Source: JBBIJH01 sp037446075 (GTDB lineage: Bacteria; Bacteroidota; Ignavibacteria; UBA10030; JAHEZR01). From it: a DNA stretch of 50,656 bases. The stretch is from NCBI GenBank assembly GCA_037446075.1, contig JBBIJH010000003.1, positions 1 to 50,656 on the forward strand, written 5' to 3'. A program made the position numbers and the translations under genes. Shown here piece by piece: positions 35,223-41,901 of this stretch. The notes under the pieces are model-generated. The model made no database searches, was not told where the DNA came from, and worked only from the letters and a program-made list of their open reading frames with translations. Positions within the stretch are counted from its first letter, which is position 1. Every line of letters starts with the position of its first letter.

Positions 35223-36398
35223 ATGATAGGTAAACGCAATCTGGGATTTCCGCTCCTCCTGTTCTTACTCTTAGCACACGCCTACGGTCAGAGCTCCGAT
35301 ACAGTCACGACAGAGGTTCTGGCCCCTGGAGTTAAACATGCATCCCTCTCCTTTCCAAGTGTTCCCTTGAAGGTAAATGTATTGGAAGTCGATCTCTCAA
35401 ATCCACGACTCAACGTCGAGACAGCCAAGGCGGGCAAGGATGGAAATGGAGTGCTCAATGCCAAAGAACGGACAAGCTCCATTGCTTCGAGAAAAACAAA
35501 TGATAGCATTCTCGTTGTCGGTGCAATCAACGGAGATTTCTTTGATGTTCAGGATGGTGCCCCGATCAATATCCAAGTAGAGAATGGGGAGGTAGTGAAA
35601 AGGCGCGGCAGCATTCCACCAAAATCGATCTTTGGAATAACAAAGGAGAAGAAGCCTTTCATCGGACGGTTTACACTCGCTCTCAGAGTTATTACTGCCA
35701 AAGGCTCAGTCCTGAAGGTAAACAACCTGAATGAGGCGAATTCTGCCGGAGAAGCTATCCTCTTTAACAAATTTTATGGAGAAAGAACTGGCACGGTGGC
35801 CTATGGTGTGGTGGTGTGGCTTCGCCCAATCTCTACGATGGTCGTCCAGGACACCGTCCGAGCCGTGGTTGATAGCTTAATTGATCTCACGGGTAATGCG
35901 AGCATTCCCAAAGGAAGCTACGTTCTCATTGCACGAGGAAAGTCTCGGCCCTTTGTTCTCAAAGACTTTGCCCCTAAGGACACCGTCAAATTCTTCTTCG
36001 GGCTAACACCTCGCGTCGGCAAGGTAACTCAAGCGATCGGAGGCTGGCCAAGGATCGTCAGAGAGGGCAAGAATACGTTCCGATTAGAGGCAGAGGCCGA
36101 AGAGGCAATCCCTGCCAACACGGATCGGCGTCACCCAAGGACAGCCGTGGGGATTTCAAAAGACAGGAGAAAGCTCTACCTCGTTACAGTTGACGGAAGA
36201 CAAGACAGCAGCATTGGAATCACGCTCGACGAGTTGGCCAATCTGATGATACGCTTTGGCGCTCACGACGCTATCAACCTTGATGGCGGGGGGTCAACGA
36301 CGATGGTCGTGAATGGAAGAGTAGTGAATTCGCCCTCCGACCCGACGGGAGAGAGACCGGTATCGAATGCACTCCTGGTTACAATGAGAAGAAAGTAG
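35223..36398 (+). CDS. secreted phosphodiester glycosidase (NAGPA/DUF2233) family protein
   Basis: About 391 residues from the ATG at 35223, which begins a clear signal peptide (ending AYG-QSS). A longer in-frame extension back to 35085 overlaps the upstream gene and is unlikely. The NAGPA domain is recognisable from GAINGDFFD, RHPRTAVGISKDR, LVTVDGRQ, INLDGGGSTTMVVNG and the final RPVSNALLV. The family cleaves phosphodiester-linked sugars (in animals the mannose-6-phosphate uncovering enzyme) and has bacterial members acting on cell-wall or spore polymers. The neighbourhood with NamZ supports a cell-wall or exopolysaccharide target. Confidence 0.85.
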   Translation: MIGKRNLGFPLLLFLLLAHAYGQSSDTVTTEVLAPGVKHASLSFPSVPLKVNVLEVDLSNPRLNVETAKAGKDGNGVLNAKERTSSIASRKTNDSILVVGAINGDFFDVQDGAPINIQVENGEVVKRRGSIPPKSIFGITKEKKPFIGRFTLALRVITAKGSVLKVNNLNEANSAGEAILFNKFYGERTGTVAYGVVVWLRPISTMVVQDTVRAVVDSLIDLTGNASIPKGSYVLIARGKSRPFVLKDFAPKDTVKFFFGLTPRVGKVTQAIGGWPRIVREGKNTFRLEAEAEEAIPANTDRRHPRTAVGISKDRRKLYLVTVDGRQDSSIGITLDELANLMIRFGAHDAINLDGGGSTTMVVNGRVVNSPSDPTGERPVSNALLVTMRRK

Positions 36399-36452
36399 AG
36401 AGACGCGAAGATTGGGAAAGAAAAGGGCTAGATAAAAGCGTAATCGAAACGG

Positions 36453-37457
36453 TCACGACTGGAACGAATACGCCATCGCCCTCAGTATCATGATGCGCTT
36501 GGAGATTGGGGGATGTGTCGCAAACACGTCGGCGATGGCTCCTTCCTTGAAGTTGGCCTTTCGTCCGAGGGGATCAACGATGCAGAGATGAGCCGAGCCG
36601 CGCTTGATTGCTCTGGTTGGCTCTGCTGAAGACTCGATCTTCTCAAGCGCGCTGGCCAGTCCAAGCGGATTCCTTGTTAGTTCAGCGCCCGATGCGTCGG
36701 CGAGGTACTCTCGCTGTCGCGACACGGCCATCGCTAACAACTGACTGATGATTGGCGCTAGGATCATCGCGATGAGCCAAACGACGAAGAGAATCGCGAC
36801 GATTGCCCCACCACCCCCTCCCCGCGAGGAGCTTCTTCTTCCCGCACGACCGCCTCCATAAAACATCATTCTCCTTGCAGCGTCAGAGAGGAGAAAGATG
36901 GCCCCGACGAGAGCAGCCACAACGGTCATCGTGCGGATGTCGTAGTTCTTCACATGACTCATCTCGTGAGCGATTACTCCTTGTAACTCCTCGCGGTTTA
37001 GCTTTTCAACCAATCCCTCGGTTACGGCAATGTAAGAATGCTGTGGATCTTTTCCTGTTGCAAAAGCATTCGGATCAGGATCCGGAACAATGTAAAGCTT
37101 CGGTCTTGGAAGTCCCGAGGCAATTGTCATCTCGTCGACGATGTTGATCAAGGTCCGGTACTTCGGGTCATTCTCTGGAACGGGATACGCCCTCGACGAG
37201 TTCAGGACAGCAACTGCACCGCTCTGCAATCCCCACGATGCAAAGATGGCTCCAGCGATAAGCGCAAAGGCTGTTCCGATTGGAAATCCTGGTGCATCCT
37301 CGTAGACTAGGCCAAACGGATCAACGCCAAAGAAAAAGAGGTCGAACCCGTAACCAAGGAACCCAAAGAAGAGCACAAACGCCGCCATGATGATGATCGT
37401 CTGGCGGCGATTGCGTTTTTGCTGCTCGTAGATGTTCGGGAACTTCGTTATGTCCAT
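36453..37457 (-). CDS. htpX: HtpX-like M48 membrane metalloprotease
   Basis: A 334-residue protease with two N-terminal membrane helices (about 20-40 and 58-78). The zinc motif is HEMSH at 164-168 and the third ligand region is EYLADASGAE. Two more helices flank a short Gly/Arg-rich loop (about 204-215). HtpX degrades misfolded membrane proteins at the cytoplasmic membrane. It begins one base after the LemA stop, a pairing seen in many bacteria. The gene end faces the plus-strand glycosidase gene with 54 bases between them and no obvious terminator. Confidence 0.93.
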   Translation of the reverse strand: MDITKFPNIYEQQKRNRRQTIIIMAAFVLFFGFLGYGFDLFFFGVDPFGLVYEDAPGFPIGTAFALIAGAIFASWGLQSGAVAVLNSSRAYPVPENDPKYRTLINIVDEMTIASGLPRPKLYIVPDPDPNAFATGKDPQHSYIAVTEGLVEKLNREELQGVIAHEMSHVKNYDIRTMTVVAALVGAIFLLSDAARRMMFYGGGRAGRRSSSRGGGGGAIVAILFVVWLIAMILAPIISQLLAMAVSRQREYLADASGAELTRNPLGLASALEKIESSAEPTRAIKRGSAHLCIVDPLGRKANFKEGAIADVFATHPPISKRIMILRAMAYSFQS

Positions 37458-37458
37458 A

Positions 37459-38022
37459 CTACTTCTTCAACGAGAGATCCACCTTCGGTACTTCGCGCTC
37501 TGCGGCCACTGTCACCTCGAAGAGTTCTGCCGGTGTGAACCGGAACATCCCAGCGATAATGTTTCCTGGGAACACCTGCTGGGCAATGTTAAACTTTGTG
37601 GCAATGTCATTGTAGAACTGCCGCGCGAAGCTCACTTTGTTCTCCGTGCTCGTCAGCTCCTCCTGAAGTTGCTTGACGTTTTCGCTTGCTTTCAGGTTCG
37701 GATAGTTTTCAAAAAGAGCAAAGAGACGAGAAAGTGCCTGAGTCAGCTCGCCTTCTTTTGCCGCCGCTTCAGCAGGACCCCGGGCAGCAACAGCGGCGTT
37801 GCGCGCTTCCACTACCATTCGCAGTGTATCTTGCTCAAACTGCATGTAGCCGCGTACCGCTTCAATAAGATTCGGGATGAGGTCATGGCGACGCTTCAGC
37901 TGGACGTCGATCTGCTTCCAGCCGTTCTTCACCTGGTTGCGCAGAGTGATGAGCGAATTGTATTTTGCGATGACCCAAATGATAATAATTCCCAGAACTA
38001 CGAGAAGTATGATTCCCAACAT
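37459..38022 (-). CDS. lemA: LemA family protein
   Basis: A 187-residue protein with one N-terminal membrane helix (about 3-20). The LemA signature YNSLITLRNQVKNGWKQIDVQLKRR comes next, broken by RHDLIPNLIEAVRGYM. A long coiled helical region is followed by ARQFYND and FPGNIIAG. LemA proteins sit in the membrane with the helical part outside. Their role is not well defined. It is preceded by GGAAGGAG and a good promoter, and is tightly joined to htpX. Confidence 0.94.
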   Translation of the reverse strand: MLGIILLVVLGIIIIWVIAKYNSLITLRNQVKNGWKQIDVQLKRRHDLIPNLIEAVRGYMQFEQDTLRMVVEARNAAVAARGPAEAAAKEGELTQALSRLFALFENYPNLKASENVKQLQEELTSTENKVSFARQFYNDIATKFNIAQQVFPGNIIAGMFRFTPAELFEVTVAAEREVPKVDLSLKK

Positions 38023-38068
38023 CGTCAGCGCTCCTTCCTATGATGAGGAAAGGTTAAAGGTTGATTCA

Positions 38069-38097
38069 AAAATAGGGATTCCTTATCGGTAAGTCAA
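38069..38097 (-). promoter_or_regulatory. predicted promoter for lemA-htpX
   Basis: Minus-strand -35 box TTGACT (38092-38097), 17-base spacer, -10 box TATTTT (38069-38074), about 47 bases before the lemA ATG. Confidence 0.62.
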
Positions 38098-38156
38098 GGA
38101 AATCCCCGGGCGCATCGTCGCGGAGGACACGGAGAGGCACAGGAACGCTTGTTAAC

Positions 38157-39800
38157 CTAGGTAGATGAGCCCGGTTCACTCTGGCTCTCGCCTGAAATGA
38201 TTCGACGTCTCTCCTCAAGCAGGCGATGGAAACTCTGCTTGAGATCTTTTGATTTCTTCACCATCACCTCAAAGTGTTCCCGAGGAACAGCAAGAACGTC
38301 GACAGATGTAGCAGAGCGGACAATGGCCCGACGTACGTGCGCCTCGTCAAGAATAGCCATCTCGCCAAAGTATTCGCCCGGCCCGAGCGTGGCCAGAAGC
38401 TGCTCTTTCCCATCAGAGGCAAACTCAAGGACTTCGACTTCGCCTTGATCGATAATGTAGAACCGGTCCGCGGGGTCGCCAGGCCAGACGATGATCTCCC
38501 CCGGCTCGAAGTGGGCACGACTGATGGGCTGCGCTCGAGAGAATCGATACTGGACAATGTCTCTGGGGAAAAGAAGATCAAGCGTCCAGTCCATCATGAC
38601 GCGAATCTTTCGATTCAATCCTGGCAACTTCATGAGGTATATCGTCCGCCAGAGCCACCACGCTACAAAGCCCGAGATTTGGAGTCCAAGAATCTGTGCA
38701 ACCGCACTCCGCTTCCCAACCGTCGCAAGCTGGCCAAGTCCGGTGAAGGTGAATGGCTTCTGAAGCTTTCCTCGAATCGAGGCCAGGATGTTTCTCGCCG
38801 TCGTCTTCGGCTGTCGCATGGCAAACTGCGCCATCGGCGGATATGGTTTTCCGGTCTTCGGGTTGATGAGACTCGCATTATCACCAAGAGCCCAGACACC
38901 CTCGTAACCGGGAACCTGCAGGAACTCGTTTACGATGATCCGGGCCTTGTGGTCCTTCCTGCAAGCAAGCGTGCCGATGACAGGATTTGCTCGAATGCCC
39001 GCCGTCCAGACGAGGGTTCGTGTAAGAACGGCTGTCTCATCGTCAAGCCTGATGCGGTCTTCCTCCGCCTCAAGAAGAGAACAACCCAAGCGAATCTCCA
39101 CGCCGTCGCGTTCCAGCTTCTTCTTCGCATATTGACCAAGCCGTTCTGGCATTTCAGGCAACAGCCTTGGCCCGGCTTCCAGCAGGAGAATTCGGAGCTC
39201 TGACGGGTGCAGACGTGAGTGAAACTTCACGGCGTCGTGCAGCAGGCCCGTGATTTCCCCCACTGTTTCCACGCCCGTCAATCCACCGCCAGCGACAACA
39301 AAGGTTAGCAGCGCCTTTCTCGCTTCCGGGTCATCCTCTAGATCTGCGTCGTCAAGCTGGCCAAGGACGTGATTACGGATCTGGATTGCATCGGAAAGCG
39401 TCTTCAGTGTGAGGCCATATTTTGCCACACCCGGGACCATGGACGTGTCCGTGACGCTGCCGAGTGCTAGGACAAGATAATCGAAGGTGAAATGATGGTT
39501 GTGACGCGGAAATCCGTGTGCAACGGTGACACGCCGATTCACAAGATCAATGGACTGAACATCGGCAGTACAGAATCGCGTGCGGCGAAGGAGATGCCTG
39601 ATAGGATTGACGATGTGCCGAGGGTCGAGACTCCCCGACGCCACCTCGGGCAGCATCGGCTCGAAGACGAAGAAGTTCTCTTTGCTGACGAGCGTGACGG
39701 TGAAGTCGTCTGAGCGCCGGAGAGCTTTTTCTAACTCTAACGCGGTGTAAACACCGGCGTATCCTCCGCCGAGGATGAGGATGTGGGGTTTATGTTCCAA
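38157..39800 (-). CDS. type II NADH dehydrogenase-like protein fused to a cyclic-nucleotide-binding domain
   Basis: A 547-residue fusion. Residues 1-420 are an NDH-2 flavoprotein: FAD motif GGGYAGVYTALELE, NADH motif AGGGLTGVETVGE, WALGDNA and a hydrophobic C-terminal part FVAWWLWRTIYLMKLPG that would attach it to the membrane. From about 425 a CAP/cNMP-binding fold follows (FYIIDQGEVEVLEF, LGPGEYFGEMAILD, VRRAIVRS), including the Glu of the phosphate-binding cassette. It should oxidise NADH and reduce quinone without pumping protons, with activity or localisation perhaps tuned by a nucleotide (inference). The start is a TTG. A degenerate copy of this gene's 5' end lies at 40552-40640. Confidence 0.88.
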   Translation of the reverse strand: MEHKPHILILGGGYAGVYTALELEKALRRSDDFTVTLVSKENFFVFEPMLPEVASGSLDPRHIVNPIRHLLRRTRFCTADVQSIDLVNRRVTVAHGFPRHNHHFTFDYLVLALGSVTDTSMVPGVAKYGLTLKTLSDAIQIRNHVLGQLDDADLEDDPEARKALLTFVVAGGGLTGVETVGEITGLLHDAVKFHSRLHPSELRILLLEAGPRLLPEMPERLGQYAKKKLERDGVEIRLGCSLLEAEEDRIRLDDETAVLTRTLVWTAGIRANPVIGTLACRKDHKARIIVNEFLQVPGYEGVWALGDNASLINPKTGKPYPPMAQFAMRQPKTTARNILASIRGKLQKPFTFTGLGQLATVGKRSAVAQILGLQISGFVAWWLWRTIYLMKLPGLNRKIRVMMDWTLDLLFPRDIVQYRFSRAQPISRAHFEPGEIIVWPGDPADRFYIIDQGEVEVLEFASDGKEQLLATLGPGEYFGEMAILDEAHVRRAIVRSATSVDVLAVPREHFEVMVKKSKDLKQSFHRLLEERRRIISGESQSEPGSST

Positions 39801-40007
39801 TCGTTATGTACGAGCGGAAAAGCAGTAAGCTCTGGGTGTAAGATACAAATAACAAATTTTCTTGGGAGTAATTGCTTTCAGTCATCGGGAACTTCTCTTT
39901 CAAGCGCAGCATAAAATCTAACTACAAATCAAGTGTGACCAAGTGGAAAGTAATCTGTTTGGGAAGGGACGCTTGATCGGAAGGGCAATGAAAGCGGGGT
40001 GATCTCC

Positions 40008-40266
40008 TCAGTACGTTGTGCTGGTTCTTCGTGAAACACGAAACACATGAACTATTCGCTTGGGCGTGATCACCTCGTAAAACACTCTGTAAGAGCCGAC
40101 GCGGCGACGCCAGACGTCCTCCTTCGCCGTGCATTTTTTCGATGTCACCTGCGTAGGGATTGAAAGCCATACCATCGATTGCATCCAGAATCCGCTTTGC
40201 GTCGTTGCTGGGGAATTTCCTGAGTTTCCTGAGAACCGAAGGGTCAACGCGTAATTCCCACCTCAC
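40008..40266 (-). pseudogene. RelE-type toxin gene with a frameshift
   Basis: The first 46 codons from the GTG at 40266 give a normal RelE/ParE-fold start (ELRVDPSVLRKLRKFPSND, then IEKMHGE). The other half, VWRRRVGSYRVFYEV and RIVHVFRVSRR, is in another frame. Removing one G near 40119-40124 joins them into a continuous protein of about 85 residues. RelE-type toxins cut mRNA on the ribosome. As it stands the toxin should be inactive. Its start overlaps the antitoxin end by 23 bases, the usual antitoxin-first layout. Confidence 0.78.
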
Positions 40267-40474
40267 GCTCGATTTCGTCTACAGTGAGATACTTGCCGGA
40301 TGACAGATTCTTCCGGGCTTTCTTGAGTGCTTTCTTCTCGGAAGGTGAGGGATCAAAGGTACGCAGAGACTTGACGCGTTTGAGCCATGCAATATATGCC
40401 TCATACTCATCCCGGGGGACTGCGACGAGTTCTTTTTTCCTAACAGCAGAGCGTGGTATGGAAATCGTGGTCAT
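40244..40474 (-). CDS. antitoxin of a RelE-type module
   Basis: A 76-residue protein with an N-terminal strand and helix typical of an AbrB/Phd-like DNA-binding part (TTISIPRSAVRKKELVAVPRDEYE, interrupted here as TTISIPR and VAVPRDEYEAY). The C-terminal tail is basic then acidic (KYLTVDEIEREVG) and would wrap the toxin. AAGGAG lies eight bases before the ATG. It overlaps the frameshifted toxin by 23 bases. With the toxin broken it may be kept only by chance or may still repress its promoter. Confidence 0.75.
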   Translation of the reverse strand: MTTISIPRSAVRKKELVAVPRDEYEAYIAWLKRVKSLRTFDPSPSEKKALKKARKNLSSGKYLTVDEIEREVGITR

Positions 40475-40551
40475 TCAAGATTCTCCTTCCGCATGATGGG
40501 TTGTTGTCAATAATACTACGCATTACCATCCACAAAATCAAACAGTCTTGT

Positions 40552-40640
40552 TTCAAAGCCGCCAACCTTTTCTCAAGCTCAAGCGCGGTGCAGACTCTAT
40601 CATATCCGCCGGCGGGGATGAGGATGTGGGGGTGTTCCAA
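40552..40640 (-). pseudogene. remnant of an NDH-2 gene 5' end
   Basis: On the minus strand, from a TTG at 40640, the frame reads EHPHILIPAGGY and then CTALELEKRL. This aligns with EHKPHILILGGGY and YTALELEKAL at the start of the intact NDH-2 gene at 38157-39800. DNA similarity is clear over about 85 bases (compare 39721-39806 with 40561-40646) and then stops. The remnant abuts the toxin-antitoxin module, so the module sits between the intact gene start and a copy of that start. Confidence 0.65.
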
Positions 40641-40705
40641 CGGCTAGACACAACTCCCTACGAAATGGGGTCAGGGATGTTTGCAGGGTTGAAATAGATA
40701 CATCG

Positions 40706-41608
40706 CTACTCCTCCGTAAAGTAGTCGGAATCTATTTTCTTAATCTCATAGGTTGCAACCGGGCTGACACCCACACTATGATCGATCATGAGTTGAGCAA
40801 GCTGCTCTCCATCGATAAGGACAATCTTGCTGTCAATCCGTGTTGCGTAATCATAGGCTTCGCGAGAAAAGTCAGACGTTGTGATGAAAATCCCTTTCTT
40901 TGCCCTTTGCCCCTGAAGAGCACCAGCAAATTTTTGAATCTCTGGACGACCGACCGTGTTCTCCCAACGCTTGGCTTGAACGTAAATGATATCCATTCCA
41001 AGCCGGTCCTCTTTGATTATTCCATCAATTCCCTCGTCTCCGCTTCTGCCGATTGCTTCACCTGCATCCTTCCTAGTGCCACCGTATCCCATTTTCACCA
41101 GGAGTTCAACAACGACCCTTTCGAAGAGGCTGGGAGGACTCGATTTGATCTGCTGTAGCAGTTCGTTCACAAGATTCGCCTTTATGCTCTGGAAGGCCTT
41201 CTCCAGTACCTCCTCCGGCGTCTCCTCCGGAGCCCTTCCCTCTCGCGTTTCCTCGGTTGCTCTCCTAAGAGCTCTAAACTCTTTGAATTCTATGAACTGA
41301 TCCAGAAATTCCACATTGATCTCCAGAGGATTCTGGGCTAGAACCTTGAGACCTCTCTCGGTTATTTTGTAATAGCCTCGCCTAGTGGACTCAAGGAGAC
41401 CAGCTTTTTTCATGTACGTCCTTGCCCACCCGACGCGATTGTCAAAAACGGCCTGCTGACCGCTCGGTAGAAGCTGTCGGCGCTCCTCATCCGAGAGCTT
41501 AAAGCCTGTTGCAAGAGCCTCAATGGTCTCACGCAGTGAGTGTTCGTGCTGATCGCTCGCGTACCTCAGGAGAGGAAGCATTATAGATTCATAATCGGGA
41601 ATGGCCAT
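40706..41608 (-). CDS. mrr: Mrr-type restriction endonuclease
   Basis: A 300-residue protein. An N-terminal winged-helix Mrr_N domain (about 5-95) is followed by a charged linker (115-145) and a PD-(D/E)xK Mrr catalytic domain (about 160-290). The active-site residues can be read as Asp 195 in GDEGIDG, then Gln 211 and Lys 213 in VQAKRW. GIFITTSDFSREAYDYA follows, as in other Mrr proteins. Mrr cuts foreign methylated DNA. AAGGAGG precedes the ATG by ten bases. No methyltransferase gene is adjacent, as expected for a type IV enzyme. Confidence 0.92.
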   Translation of the reverse strand: MAIPDYESIMLPLLRYASDQHEHSLRETIEALATGFKLSDEERRQLLPSGQQAVFDNRVGWARTYMKKAGLLESTRRGYYKITERGLKVLAQNPLEINVEFLDQFIEFKEFRALRRATEETREGRAPEETPEEVLEKAFQSIKANLVNELLQQIKSSPPSLFERVVVELLVKMGYGGTRKDAGEAIGRSGDEGIDGIIKEDRLGMDIIYVQAKRWENTVGRPEIQKFAGALQGQRAKKGIFITTSDFSREAYDYATRIDSKIVLIDGEQLAQLMIDHSVGVSPVATYEIKKIDSDYFTEE

Positions 41609-41730
41609 GGCAGATAAACCTCCTTAGGCCTTCTTAACCGAAGGTTTAGGAAAAATGATATGTTAGCTACAGTTCTGAAGCCTTGGATCACCTGCCGTAT
41701 CTCGCGCGATAGCAGACCGAAATCAATGGC

Positions 41731-41754
41731 GGATGTGGGGGCGTCCAAAGGTTA
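41731..41754. repeat. possible third copy of the NDH-2 start-region sequence
   Basis: The stretch beginning GGATGTGGGG here resembles the same stretch at 39779-39802 (intact NDH-2 start) and at 40622-40644 (remnant). The three copies lie on either side of the toxin-antitoxin module and of the mrr gene. Only about 24 bases match here, with one gap, so chance cannot be excluded. Confidence 0.3.
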
Positions 41755-41795
41755 CAAAGAACACGGGCGTTTTGATTTCGGCATGCTTCTCTTTG

Positions 41796-41828
41796 GTTAC
41801 TTTCTCTTGCACGTCAAGAGAAAGTAAC
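41796..41828. repeat. perfect inverted repeat between mrr and aconitase
   Basis: GTTACTTTCTCTTG (41796-41809) and CAAGAGAAAGTAAC (41815-41828) form a 14-base perfect stem with a five-base loop. There is no T-run on either side. It could be a terminator-like hairpin for the aconitase transcript, whose stop lies 74 bases away, or a dispersed palindromic repeat. The rest of the 293-base gap holds nothing else that I recognise. Confidence 0.7.
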
Positions 41829-41901
41829 AAACATGCACATGTCCGAAACAGATTGCTTCACCCCGACAAATCGGGATTCACAAGGACATAATGCTCGGTT
41901 G

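Noticed and set aside
38110..38145. Purine-rich CGCGGAGGACACGGAGAGG stretch upstream of lemA
   Set aside because: It resembles degenerate CGCGGAGA-type repeats seen in other genomes but occurs once here, so there is no support for a repeat call.
38274..39203. Plus-strand open frame of 309 codons opposite the NDH-2 fusion
   Set aside because: Antisense to an intact two-domain protein; no motif and no start signal.
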